Both the position numbers and the translations under genes were made by a program. Below, one piece after another: positions 28,348-36,222 of a stretch of 64,000 nucleotides of DNA. The number at the start of each line of letters is the position of its first letter. Positions within the stretch are counted from its first letter, which is position 1. The DNA comes from Nocardia terrae (GTDB lineage Bacteria > Actinomycetota > Actinomycetes > Mycobacteriales > Mycobacteriaceae). The notes below the pieces were generated by a model. It did no database searches, was not told the DNA's origin, and saw only the letters and a list, made by a program, of their open reading frames with translations. The stretch is taken from the NCBI RefSeq assembly GCF_009760405.1, contig NZ_WRPP01000004.1, forward strand, positions 310,001 through 374,000, read 5' to 3'.

Positions 28348-28985
28348 GACGCGAGTGCCGCGACCTCCGCCTCCAAGGTCTGCACCAGTCCCTCCGCCGG
28401 CCGCTCGCCGCACACGCCCAGCCAGTTGGCGAGCATGCGGTGCCCGCCCTGGGTGAGCACGGATTCGGGGTGGAACTGCACACCGTGGATGGGCAGATCG
28501 CGATGCCGCAGGGCCATGACGATGCCGGATTCGGTGCGGCCCAGCACCTCCAGCTCCGGCGGCATGGTCTCCTCGAGAACGGTCAGGGAGTGGTAGCGGG
28601 TGGCGGTGAACGGGTCCGGGAGACCGGCCAGCACGCCCGCGCCGATGTGGAACACATCGCTGGTCTTGCCGTGCAGCAGTTCGGGGGCCCGGGTCACGGT
28701 CGCGCCGAACGCCTCGCCGATGGCCTGGTGCCCGAGGCAGACGCCGAGCAGCGGGGTGGCGTGCTTCGCGGCGGCGTGCACCAGCGGAATGCTGGCGCCC
28801 GCACGGTCCGGGCTGCCGGGCCCGGGGCTGATCAACACCCCGTCATAGTCCTGCACAACCTTGTCCACATCCGCGAGGCGATCGTCGTCGTTGCGCCAGA
28901 CCTCGGCGTCCACACCCAACTGTCCGAGATACTGAACCAGGTTGAACACGAAGCTGTCGTAGTTGTCGACGACCAGTACACGCAT
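28344..28985 (-). CDS. trpG: Class I glutamine amidotransferase (anthranilate/PABA synthase component II)
   Basis: A 213-residue glutaminase subunit that supplies ammonia to an anthranilate or aminodeoxychorismate synthase large subunit encoded elsewhere. MRVLVVDNYDSFVFNLVQYL opens the protein. The nucleophile is in PLLGVCLGHQAIGEAFG, the catalytic His-Glu pair in HGVQFHPES, and the oxyanion region in ISPGPGSPDRAG. The ATG at 28985 begins at the first conserved residue. Its location between crgA and the pknB operon is as for Rv0013. It heads a three-gene unit with the RibD-like pair. The same protein may serve both tryptophan and folate synthesis. Confidence 0.95.
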   Translation of the reverse strand: MRVLVVDNYDSFVFNLVQYLGQLGVDAEVWRNDDDRLADVDKVVQDYDGVLISPGPGSPDRAGASIPLVHAAAKHATPLLGVCLGHQAIGEAFGATVTRAPELLHGKTSDVFHIGAGVLAGLPDPFTATRYHSLTVLEETMPPELEVLGRTESGIVMALRHRDLPIHGVQFHPESVLTQGGHRMLANWLGVCGERPAEGLVQTLEAEVAALAS

Positions 28986-29135
28986 GGATTCGAGAGTAGT
29001 TGGCGCGACGCCCGCCGTCGCACGCAATACCACCGAACCGTGTCGCCACAACCGCCCGAGGCCTCCCCAACGACACTTTCCCCAGGGCTGCCGGGATAAT
29101 GTCTACGCAGACAGAACGCCGAAAACGAGGACGTC

Positions 29136-29402
29136 ATGCCTAAGTCAAAGGTCCGTAAGAAGACCGACTACACGATCAACCCGTCCAGCCGCACTCCCGT
29201 GCGCGTGAAGTCGGCCGGCCCGTCGCCGATCTGGTACGTCGGCATCATGCTGGGCTTCATGCTCGCCGGACTGGCCTGGCTGCTCGTCTACTACCTGGCC
29301 AACGAGCACATCGGCTGGATGAGCGACCTGGGCGCGTGGAACTTCCTGATCGGTTTCGGCCTCATGGTCGTCGGCCTGATCATGACCATGCGCTGGCGAT
29401 GA
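29136..29402 (+). CDS. crgA: Cell division protein CrgA
   Basis: An 88-residue membrane protein. MPKSKVRKKTDYTINPS is the conserved cytosolic start, followed by two transmembrane helices (about 30-52 and 66-85) with the conserved loop NEHIGWMSDLGAWNF. In mycobacteria CrgA joins the divisome and bridges FtsZ, FtsQ, FtsI and CwsA; in Streptomyces it affects sporulation septation. It is divergent from trpG with 150 bp between, and the PH-like gene follows it after 73 bp. Confidence 0.97.
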   Translation: MPKSKVRKKTDYTINPSSRTPVRVKSAGPSPIWYVGIMLGFMLAGLAWLLVYYLANEHIGWMSDLGAWNFLIGFGLMVVGLIMTMRWR

Positions 29403-29475
29403 GCGGCTTACATCACTGTTATTCATGCACACCTGTGGATGAGCCTGTGGACAACTCGAGGAGGGAGTGGGGACA

Positions 29476-29913
29476 GTGACCGACACCTCCTCCCGCCTGG
29501 CCTGGTCCACACCCCCGGCCGCGCTCGCGGTCTGCGGCATCGGCGGCGTTGTGCTGGCCGTGGCCGCGTTTCTCTCGAACGATGGTCCCGGCCGCCTGCT
29601 CATCGGGCTGGCCGCGCTGGGACTGCTCTTCATGACCGTGGTGGGCCTGCGGCAGCGGCCGCGCCTGGCGGTCGAGCCCGGTGATCCCGTGCAGCTCGTG
29701 GTGCGCGGACTGGCCGGGGCACAGCGCTACACACCCCAGCAGATCCTCCGCGTCCGCGTGGTGAACTACCGGCGACTCGGCCGGCGCATGCCCATGCTGG
29801 AACTGGACGTGGATCACCAGGGCGACGAGAAGCTGCTGATCTTCGGCCGCTGGGATCTGGGCGCGCACCCCGAGGACGTCCTCGAGGTGCTGCGCATTCA
29901 GCTCGCGCGCTAG
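29476..29913 (+). CDS. PH-like membrane protein (Rv0010c type)
   Basis: A 145-residue protein with two transmembrane helices (about 15-35 and 39-60) and a C-terminal soluble domain of about 80 residues resembling bacterial PH_6 domains. The start chosen is the GTG at 29476, ten bases after GAGGAGGG; a GTG at 29467 is too close to that site. Its position next to crgA matches Rv0010c. Its TAG stop overlaps the stop of the convergent rhomboid gene by two bases. Function unknown. Confidence 0.82.
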   Translation: MTDTSSRLAWSTPPAALAVCGIGGVVLAVAAFLSNDGPGRLLIGLAALGLLFMTVVGLRQRPRLAVEPGDPVQLVVRGLAGAQRYTPQQILRVRVVNYRRLGRRMPMLELDVDHQGDEKLLIFGRWDLGAHPEDVLEVLRIQLAR

Positions 29914-30794
29914 TAGAGCGCCGACACCGAGGGCGCGGCGAACACCGTCACCAGCACCGCGACCAGCGCCACCACCGCGACGGCGGCCCAGCCGACGTTC
30001 AGCGCCGTGCGGGTGTCCCGGATACCCAGCCAGCGCGGCAGATAGAGAATGCCGCCCGCGGCCACCGTGCCCGCCAGCAGCCCGCCCAGATGCGCCCAGA
30101 TCGAGATGCCGGGCACCGAGAACGTGATGATCAGGTTGACCGCCAGCAGGACCGCGATCTGGGTGAGGTTCTGCTTGGTCCGCAGCATGATCACACCGAC
30201 CGCGCCGAAGATGCCGAAGATCGCGCCCGACGCGCCCGCCGAGGCCGTGAGCGGATCCGACAGCGCCGTCACCGCCGCCGAACCGCCGAGCAGCGACGCC
30301 AGATAGACGGCCACGAAGCGACCGCGGCCCAGCGCCACCTCGCAATACGGCCCGAGCACGTAGAGCGCGAACATATTGGCCAGCAGGTGAATCGGACCGT
30401 AGTGCAGGAAGCCGGAACCGATGATCCGTATCCAGCCCCCGTCGGTGCCGACGAGGGCGGGGGCCAGCTGCCAGTCGGAGAACAGCCGAGAGCGATTGTT
30501 GTTGATCAGGCTGTGGGCCTGGAACGCCGTGGCCGCGAAGACGATCACGTTGATCGCGATCAGCGAGTAGGTGACGTATGGAACCGGGATCTGCCGGGAC
30601 ACGTCCGTCCCGGCGGCATTGCGCACCGGCCGAACGTCATCGCGGCCCTGCTGGACACATTCCACGCAGTGCTGCCCGACCGCGGCCGGGGTGAGGCACT
30701 CCGGGCAGGACGGACGCCCGCACCGGGTGCAGGCCAGACCGGTGGGCCGGTCGGGATGGCGGTAGCAGACGGGTGCGGGCGGCTGGGGATTCAT
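29910..30794 (-). CDS. Rhomboid intramembrane serine protease
   Basis: A 294-residue protein. The N-terminus is a zinc-ribbon-like domain with four CxxC-type pairs (CTRCGRPSCPEC and HCVEC). Six transmembrane helices follow. The catalytic serine is in ASAGASGAIFGIFG and the catalytic histidine in SIWAHLGGLLAG. HLLANMFALYVLGPYCE supplies the oxyanion-hole helix. It cleaves membrane-protein segments within the bilayer; targets are unknown. It lies just downstream of ppiA on the same strand, with a 25-bp gap, so it is probably co-transcribed with it. Confidence 0.94.
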   Translation of the reverse strand: MNPQPPAPVCYRHPDRPTGLACTRCGRPSCPECLTPAAVGQHCVECVQQGRDDVRPVRNAAGTDVSRQIPVPYVTYSLIAINVIVFAATAFQAHSLINNNRSRLFSDWQLAPALVGTDGGWIRIIGSGFLHYGPIHLLANMFALYVLGPYCEVALGRGRFVAVYLASLLGGSAAVTALSDPLTASAGASGAIFGIFGAVGVIMLRTKQNLTQIAVLLAVNLIITFSVPGISIWAHLGGLLAGTVAAGGILYLPRWLGIRDTRTALNVGWAAVAVVALVAVLVTVFAAPSVSALY

Positions 30795-30819
30795 GTGAGT
30801 TCTTTTCGGCTGGCCTGAT

Positions 30820-31347
30820 TCAGGAGATGGTGATGCTCTCGATCACGACGTCGTCCTTGGGTCGGTCGTTGCGATCGGTCGAGGTGGTGGCGATGGCGTC
30901 GACCACCTTGCGCGAATCCGGGTCCACCACTTCCCCGAAGATGGTGTGCCGCCGGTTCAGGTGCGAGGCCGGGCCGACGGTGATGAAGAACTGGGAGCCG
31001 TTGGTGCCGGGGCCCGCATTCGCCATGGCGAGCAGGTAGCCGCGGTCGAAGCGCAGTTCCGGGTGGAATTCGTCCTTGAACTCGTAGCCGGGGCCGCCGC
31101 GGCCGGTGCCGGTCGGGTCGCCGCCCTGAATCATGAAGCCGTCGATCACGCGGTGGAAGATCGCGCCGTCGTAGAACGGCCCCGAATCGGTGCCCGACGC
31201 GTTCTTGGTGGTGTAGGGCGCGGACCCGTCGGCCAGGCCGACGAAGTTGGCCACCGTCTTGGGCGCGTGGTTACCGAAGAGCGAGATCTTGATGTCCCCG
31301 TGGTTGGTGTGCAGCGTGGCCACGGCGGTCTGATTCGGTGAGGTCAC
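30820..31347 (-). CDS. ppiA: Peptidyl-prolyl cis-trans isomerase, cyclophilin type
   Basis: A 175-residue cytosolic cyclophilin that speeds proline isomerisation. Conserved motifs are FHRVIDGFMIQGGDPTGTG, with the catalytic arginine, and NAGPGTNGSQFFIT. A short insertion (SAPYTTKNASGTDSGP) near residue 45 is typical of actinobacterial PpiA. The start is a GTG at 31347. It corresponds to Rv0009. The 139-bp gap to the divergent small gene holds a perfect 18-bp palindrome. Confidence 0.96.
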   Translation of the reverse strand: MTSPNQTAVATLHTNHGDIKISLFGNHAPKTVANFVGLADGSAPYTTKNASGTDSGPFYDGAIFHRVIDGFMIQGGDPTGTGRGGPGYEFKDEFHPELRFDRGYLLAMANAGPGTNGSQFFITVGPASHLNRRHTIFGEVVDPDSRKVVDAIATTSTDRNDRPKDDVVIESITIS

Positions 31348-31427
31348 GCCGCAATGCTAGGCGGCGGCCCTGTGCACTCCCTGAATCGGCACACTTCACA
31401 CCGAGAATCGCCTGTCATTGTGATTTC

Positions 31428-31445
31428 CTGCCCGATATCGGGCAG
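31428..31445. promoter_or_regulatory. Perfect 18-bp palindrome
   Basis: CTGCCCGATATCGGGCAG is a perfect palindrome with no spacer, flanked by TTC and AAA. It lies between divergent ppiA (31347) and the small gene starting at 31487, about 40 bp before the latter. It cannot be a terminator for either gene, so an operator is more likely. Confidence 0.6.
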
Positions 31446-31486
31446 AAAAGTGGCGGAACCGGCCGCGGCATGGCAAGTTCGCTTGG

Positions 31487-31756
31487 GTGAATGACGGGGA
31501 TCCGGTCGATCTGGTGCGCCACGTGGCGGCCTCCACCGGCCTGCCGCCCGCCGTCGCGGCCCGCGTGGTCGCCGACGTCGTCGCCTACTTCGACGAGACC
31601 GCCGAGCAGTTCGTGCGCCGCAGACATGCCGAACTACAGGGCCGCCAGGTCCGCAATGCCGAGATCTGGCAGCGCCTGGCGGACGAGCTCGCCCGGCGTC
31701 CGGTGGCCGCCCCCGACTTCACCGAACGACAACTGCGTCGCATCGTCTACGGGTGA
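31487..31756 (+). CDS. Small conserved-looking helical protein upstream of glmS
   Basis: An 89-residue soluble protein that I do not recognise. It starts with GTG at 31487; no clear ribosome-binding site is present. Composition and third-position GC fit a real gene. The sequence is almost wholly helical and charged (LVRHVAASTGLPPAVAARVV, then FDETAEQFVRRRHAELQGR) and could bind nucleic acid or another protein. Its stop is 15 bp before the glmS ATG, so it is co-transcribed and may influence glucosamine synthesis, but that is only context. Confidence 0.65.
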   Translation: MNDGDPVDLVRHVAASTGLPPAVAARVVADVVAYFDETAEQFVRRRHAELQGRQVRNAEIWQRLADELARRPVAAPDFTERQLRRIVYG

Positions 31757-31771
31757 GGAGTCCGTCGCGCA

Positions 31772-33610
31772 ATGTGTGGAATCGTCGGTTATATCGGGCA
31801 TCGTGAGGCCGTCCCGGTCCTGCTGGAGGGCTTGCACCGGCTCGAGTACCGGGGCTACGACTCGGCGGGCCTGGCCGTGCCGCATCGGGGCCGGCTGCGC
31901 GTCACCAAGACCCAGGGGCGGGTCCAGGACCTGCGCGACCGGGTCGACGCCGAGGGCGCCCGGCTCAAGGGCAATGTCGGCATCGCCCACACCCGCTGGG
32001 CCACCCACGGTGAGCCCTCCGATGTGAACGCGCACCCGCACACCGACGGCTCCGGCCGGATCGCGGTGGTGCACAACGGCATTGTCGAGAACGCCGAGGT
32101 GCTGCGCGCCGCCCTCACCGCCGAGGGCGTGGAATTCGTCTCCGACACCGACACCGAGGCGATCGCGCACCTGGTCGCCGCCGCCCTGGACGACGCCGAC
32201 AGCCTCGAGGACGCCGTCCGCACCGCCATGCGCCGGGTGGAGGGCACCTACGGTCTGCTCGTGCTGGACGCCCGCCGCCCCGACGAGCTGGTGGTGGCCC
32301 GCAACGGCTCCCCCATCGTGCTCGGCGTCGGCGACGGCGAGATGTTCGTGGCCTCGGACGTGGCCGCGCTGGTGCACCACACCCAGCGCGTGGTCTTCCT
32401 CGACGACGGCGAGCTGGCCACCGTGCGGGCCGGCGAATTCCGCACCAGCACACTGGGTCTCGAGGCGCGCCGCACCGACAAGATTCCGACCACCATCGAT
32501 ATGGCGGCCGAGGACTACGCGCTGGGCGGGTATCCCGATTTCATGCGCAAAGAAATGGCCGAACAGCCCGACGCCGTGCGCCGGGCGCTCCGCGGCCGCC
32601 TGGACGAACGATTCGCCACCGCTCACCTGGGTGGCCTCAATATGGACGCGCGCGAGCTGCGCGGCATCAGCAAGGTGGTGTTCCTGGGCTGCGGCTCGGC
32701 CTATTACGCGGGCCAGCTCGGCGCGCAGCTGGTCGAGGAACTGGCCCGGATTCCCGCCACCGCCGAACCCGCCTCGGAGTTCCGCTACCGCAATCCCGTG
32801 GTGGATCCGGACGCGCTGTACGTCGCCATCAGCCAGTCCGGCGAGACCATCGATACCCTTGCGGCCGTTCAGGAATTGCAGCGCAAGGGCGGCCGGGTCA
32901 TCGGCGCGGTGAATGTGGTCGGCAGCGCCATCGCGCGGGAATGCGGTGCGGGCGTGTTCCTGCACGCGGGTCCGGAAGTGTCGGTGGCCTCCACGAAGGC
33001 GCTCACCAATATGACCGTCTCCTTCGCCATGCTCGGGCTGTTGCTCGGCCGGGTGCGCGATCTGTCCGCGGCGAGCGGCGAACGCATCGTCAACGGGCTG
33101 CGCGCGCTGCCCGACGCCATCGACGCGGTGCTGGCCGCCGATGACGCGATCGCCGATATCGCGGCGCGATTCGCCAAGGCGCGCAGCATGTTCTTCATCG
33201 GCCGGGTGCGCGCCTGGCCGGTGGCGCGTGAAGGCGCGCAGAAGCTCAAGGAGATCTCCTACATTCACGCCGAGGCGTACCAGGGCTCCGAGCTCAAGCA
33301 CGGACCATTGGCCTTGATCGATTCGGAGATGCCGAGCATCGTGCTCGTTCCGGGCGACGAACTGCTCGCCAAGAACATCACCACCATCGAGCAGATCAAG
33401 GCGCGCGGCGGCCCGGTCATCGCGGTCACCAATACGGATCTGCCGGATGGATTGGCGGATGCGGTAATTCGAGTTCCGGCCGTGTGCGCGGAACTCGACC
33501 CGATCATTCTGACGATTCCCTTGCAGTTGCTGGCCTATCACACCGCCATGGCGCTGGGCCGGGATGTGGACAAGCCCCGCAACCTCGCCAAGAGCGTTAC
33601 CGTCGAGTAA
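31772..33610 (+). CDS. glmS: Glucosamine-6-phosphate synthase (isomerising)
   Basis: A 612-residue enzyme that makes glucosamine-6-phosphate from fructose-6-phosphate and glutamine, the first step to UDP-GlcNAc and peptidoglycan. The N-terminal nucleophile is Cys2 in MCGIVGYIG. The glutaminase domain (to about 220) has HTRWATHGEPS and VVHNGIVEN. Two SIS domains follow, with GCGSAYYAG, SQSGETIDT and the C-terminal KSVTVE end that closes the active site. GGTGAGGAG lies upstream of the ATG. Its location near the origin, within the accessory block, differs from mycobacteria. Confidence 0.97.
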   Translation: MCGIVGYIGHREAVPVLLEGLHRLEYRGYDSAGLAVPHRGRLRVTKTQGRVQDLRDRVDAEGARLKGNVGIAHTRWATHGEPSDVNAHPHTDGSGRIAVVHNGIVENAEVLRAALTAEGVEFVSDTDTEAIAHLVAAALDDADSLEDAVRTAMRRVEGTYGLLVLDARRPDELVVARNGSPIVLGVGDGEMFVASDVAALVHHTQRVVFLDDGELATVRAGEFRTSTLGLEARRTDKIPTTIDMAAEDYALGGYPDFMRKEMAEQPDAVRRALRGRLDERFATAHLGGLNMDARELRGISKVVFLGCGSAYYAGQLGAQLVEELARIPATAEPASEFRYRNPVVDPDALYVAISQSGETIDTLAAVQELQRKGGRVIGAVNVVGSAIARECGAGVFLHAGPEVSVASTKALTNMTVSFAMLGLLLGRVRDLSAASGERIVNGLRALPDAIDAVLAADDAIADIAARFAKARSMFFIGRVRAWPVAREGAQKLKEISYIHAEAYQGSELKHGPLALIDSEMPSIVLVPGDELLAKNITTIEQIKARGGPVIAVTNTDLPDGLADAVIRVPAVCAELDPIILTIPLQLLAYHTAMALGRDVDKPRNLAKSVTVE

Positions 33611-33665
33611 CCATTGAACGCACCCAGCTCGTGCACGAATTCCATTGCTGTGCCAGCATGGTCGG

Positions 33666-33848
33666 ATGGAGCTGGGGAGCGTTCGTAACAAGGTCATCGT
33701 GGCCGCCCTTTTCGCGATTGCGGGCGGCGTCATCGCGTTCTTCGTGAGCAAGCGCCCGCAGCCGCAGGCGCCGGCCGCGGAGCCGCCGCGCCTGGGCTAT
33801 TCGCGCAACGGCTCCGCGCCGAGTGTGGATCTGTCAGCGGCTCACTGA
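33666..33848 (+). CDS. Small single-helix membrane protein
   Basis: A 60-residue reading frame with a charged start, one transmembrane helix (VIVAALFAIAGGVIAFFV), a basic residue pair after it and a Pro/Ala-rich tail. It resembles small membrane proteins of actinobacteria but no family is recognised. No good ribosome-binding site is visible before the ATG at 33666. It lies 55 bp after glmS. The stop lies inside a 22-bp tandem repeat. Confidence 0.5.
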   Translation: MELGSVRNKVIVAALFAIAGGVIAFFVSKRPQPQAPAAEPPRLGYSRNGSAPSVDLSAAH

Positions 33849-33896
33849 GTCTCTGTCAGCGGCTCACCGAGTCTCTGTCAACGACTCACTGAGCGC
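33831..33896. repeat. Three tandem copies of a 22-bp unit
   Basis: Units begin with CTGTCAGCGGCTCAC or CTGTCAACGACTCAC at 33831, 33853 and 33875. The first two differ at one base, the third at a few. The array spans the stop of the small membrane protein (33848) and the stop of the convergent ABC permease (33878-33880). A 22-bp period is not a multiple of three, so changes in copy number would alter both C-termini. Confidence 0.85.
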
Positions 33897-34726
33897 TTGT
33901 ACTGGCGCACCGCCAGCGGCACGAAGACCACCAGGATCACCACCACCCAGATGAGGGTGGTGGCCACCGGATGCCGCATGGACCAGACATCCGGCGCCGG
34001 TAGCTGCGCGCTGGTGTTGCCGAACAGGTCTCGGGTGGCCTGGGTCAAGGCGGACACCGGATTCCAGTTCGCGAACAGCTTCAGCGGCGCGGGCAGCTTG
34101 TCCAGCGGGACGAAGGTGTTGGCCAGGAAGGTGAGCGGGAAGATCACCATGAAGACCGCGTTGTTGAACACCTCGGGCGCGCGCACGATCAGCCCGATCA
34201 CGGCCATGATCCACGAGACGGCGTAGGCGAACAGCAACAGCAACACGTATCCCAGCACCGCGTCCAGGAACGAACCGCGGATCCGCCAGCCGACCAGCAG
34301 GCCGGTCAGCGACATCACCACCAGGCTCACCACATTGATCACCACGTCGGCACTGGTGCGCCCGATCAGCACCGCCGCGGGTTCCATTGGCAGCGAACGG
34401 AATCGGTCGATGATGCCCTTCTGCATGTCCTCGGCCAGGCTCAGCCCGGTGAAGGTGCCGCCGAACACCACCGTCTGGGCGAAGATGCCGGCGATCAGGA
34501 ATTCCCGGTAGCCACCCGACATGCCCGGCACCTGGATCGCGGTGCCGAACACGTAGGCGAACAGCAGCACGAACATGATCGGCGACAGCGTCGTGAAGAT
34601 CAGGACGTCGGGCACCCGCTTGATCTTGATGACATTGCGCTTGGTGATGGTCAGGCTGTCACTGAGCAGCATGACCAGTCGCTCTGTGAGCGAGGGCTTC
34701 TCGGCGACCGCGAGGGTGGCGCTCAT
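33878..34726 (-). CDS. ABC-2 type export permease, DrrB family
   Basis: A 282-residue permease with six transmembrane helices. The cytosolic start (SLTITKRNVIKIKRVPDVL) and FLIAGIFAQTVVFGGTFTGL, LSLAEDMQKGIIDRFRSLPM and VFPLTFLANTFVPLDKLP are ABC2_membrane signatures shared with daunorubicin exporter DrrB. The ATG at 34726 overlaps the ATPase stop as ATGA. With the ATPase it should form an efflux pump for a hydrophobic compound or lipid. Its 3' end runs into a tandem repeat. Confidence 0.92.
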   Translation of the reverse strand: MSATLAVAEKPSLTERLVMLLSDSLTITKRNVIKIKRVPDVLIFTTLSPIMFVLLFAYVFGTAIQVPGMSGGYREFLIAGIFAQTVVFGGTFTGLSLAEDMQKGIIDRFRSLPMEPAAVLIGRTSADVVINVVSLVVMSLTGLLVGWRIRGSFLDAVLGYVLLLLFAYAVSWIMAVIGLIVRAPEVFNNAVFMVIFPLTFLANTFVPLDKLPAPLKLFANWNPVSALTQATRDLFGNTSAQLPAPDVWSMRHPVATTLIWVVVILVVFVPLAVRQYKRSVSR

Positions 34727-35718
34727 CGGGCCGCACCCCCGACCTTCTCGCCGGAGTCGCGGTCGCCGTTGATCAGTTCCTCGGCCTCGTGCCCGGTCAG
34801 CGACAGGAAAACATCGTCGAGCGAGGGCCGCCGCAGACCGACATCGTGAATGGCCACCTCGTGTTTGGTGAGCCGCTCGATGGCATCCACCAGCGCCTGC
34901 GAACCGTCCTCGACCGGGACGACGATGCGCCGCAGGCTCGGCTCCAGCCGAATCTCCCCGCGCGCCAGCCCTTCCAGCGCCTGGCGTGCGACGGCGAGAT
35001 TATCGGCGTGGTCCACGACCAGTTCGATGCGGTCACCGCCCACCAGTGCCTTCAACTCGTCGGAGGTGCCCTCCGCGATGACCTTGCCGTGATCGATGAC
35101 CGCGATGGAATCGGCCAGCCGGTCGGCCTCGTCCATGTACTGGGTCGTCAGCAGCAGCGTGGTGCCGCCCGCCACCAGTTCCTCGATGACATCCCAAAGA
35201 TCCAGGCGCGCACGCGGATCCAGGCCCGTGGTGGGCTCGTCGAGGAACAGCACCGGTGGATTCGCGACCAGCGCGCCCGCCAGGTCCAGGCGGCGTCGCA
35301 TACCGCCGGAGTAGCCCTTGACCGGCCGATCGGCGGCGTCGGCGAGACGGAAGCGGTCCAGCAGCTCCCGAGCGCGCTCCTTACTGCGCTGCACGCCCAT
35401 GTGATAGAGCCGCCCGACCATCTCGAGATTTTCGTAGCCGGTGAGGTATTCGTCGACGGCCGCGTACTGGCCGGAGGTGCCGATGCGGGAGCGCAACAGC
35501 TGGGGATCCTGCAATACGTCCACCCCGGCGACCGTCGCGCGGCCAGCGTCCGGGATCAACAAGGTGGTCAGGACCCGCACGGTGGTGGTCTTACCGGCGC
35601 CGTTGGGGCCGAGCAAGGCGGTCACTGTGCCTTCGGGAACGGACAGGTCCAGGCCGTCGAGTGCGACCAGGTGGCCGTACTTCTTGACCAGACCCTCGGC
35701 GACTATTGCGTCGGGCAT
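34723..35718 (-). CDS. ABC exporter ATPase, DrrA family
   Basis: A 331-residue ATP-binding subunit. Walker A is GPNGAGKTTT, the signature is YSGGMRRRLDLA, Walker B is VLFLDEPTTGLD, and the switch region is TTQYMDEADRLA, with Gln in place of the usual His as in DrrA proteins. The DUF4162-type C-terminal domain is present. The start is the ATG at 35718, preceded by AGGAGGATC. It is the first gene of a two-gene minus-strand operon with the permease. A second pair of the same type lies at 37.4-39.2 kb. Confidence 0.94.
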   Translation of the reverse strand: MPDAIVAEGLVKKYGHLVALDGLDLSVPEGTVTALLGPNGAGKTTTVRVLTTLLIPDAGRATVAGVDVLQDPQLLRSRIGTSGQYAAVDEYLTGYENLEMVGRLYHMGVQRSKERARELLDRFRLADAADRPVKGYSGGMRRRLDLAGALVANPPVLFLDEPTTGLDPRARLDLWDVIEELVAGGTTLLLTTQYMDEADRLADSIAVIDHGKVIAEGTSDELKALVGGDRIELVVDHADNLAVARQALEGLARGEIRLEPSLRRIVVPVEDGSQALVDAIERLTKHEVAIHDVGLRRPSLDDVFLSLTGHEAEELINGDRDSGEKVGGAAR

Positions 35719-35867
35719 GATCCTCCTGTTGTCTCGTGGATTGTTCGCCGCGATGGCTTTGAACTGCACAGATGACCGAACAAGACCGGACGCTCCCGGT
35801 CAGTATGGCCCGGATCGGGTGCCCGGGTCATCCCGTTTTCCAGATGTGAAACATCCACGCACAGAAG

Positions 35868-35926
35868 CGGTCGCATCCCGCTGGGGGTCCGGCGGTGCTC
35901 GGGGTTGCCGGTGCGGGATGCGACCG
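35868..35926. promoter_or_regulatory. 14-bp perfect inverted repeat with 31-bp loop
   Basis: CGGTCGCATCCCGC (35868-35881) and GCGGGATGCGACCG (35913-35926) are perfect inverted copies. They lie 150-210 bp upstream of the ABC operon start. They may form a leader-RNA stem or two half-sites for a regulator. Confidence 0.6.
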
Positions 35927-36146
35927 ATTCGATGATTCGCCCGATCACCCCGATCGATCGCGAGTAGTGCGCTACTCGAATCGAATTCGGCGAAGGACGC
36001 AATTCGGTCACGATGCGATCGTCCCACTCGGGTACGACACTTTTTCCTCGAAAAAATCTTGGAACGCGATGCCCCGATAGCCACACAAAGCGAATTCGTC
36101 GCGTAGGATCGTTCCCGTCGGCCCCTCCCCCCCGGGCCGACCTTAC

Positions 36147-36185
36147 GCGGGCCTCGGCTAACTCCCCCCCTTCGCCGAGGCCCGC
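36147..36185 (-). terminator. Hairpin downstream of adenylate cyclase gene
   Basis: GCGGGCCTCGGC (36147-36158) pairs perfectly with GCCGAGGCCCGC (36174-36185) over a 15-base loop. It starts 37 bp after the cyclase stop on the minus strand. There is no U-tract, so it may be an I-shaped terminator typical of actinobacteria. Confidence 0.7.
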
Positions 36186-36222
36186 CCCTATGTCCGGGCC
36201 AGGTCACAATGCCCGGGAAGGC

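Larger units (their letters stand above)
35719..36222. other. Intergenic region upstream of ABC exporter operon
   Basis: These 504 bp separate the first ABC operon from the adenylate cyclase gene on the same strand. There is no credible coding frame. It contains a 14-bp inverted repeat (35868-35926), a half parS-like GTGAAACA near 35846, AT-rich stretches such as TTTTTCCTCGAAAAAA near 36040, and the cyclase terminator hairpin. Confidence 0.6.

Noticed and set aside
31757..31771. glmS ribozyme upstream of glmS
   Set aside because: Only 15 bp separate the upstream gene from glmS, leaving no room for the structure.
35842..35857. Seventh parS site candidate near CAGATGTGAAACATCC
   Set aside because: Only the right half GTGAAACA matches; the left half does not, so it fails the palindrome.
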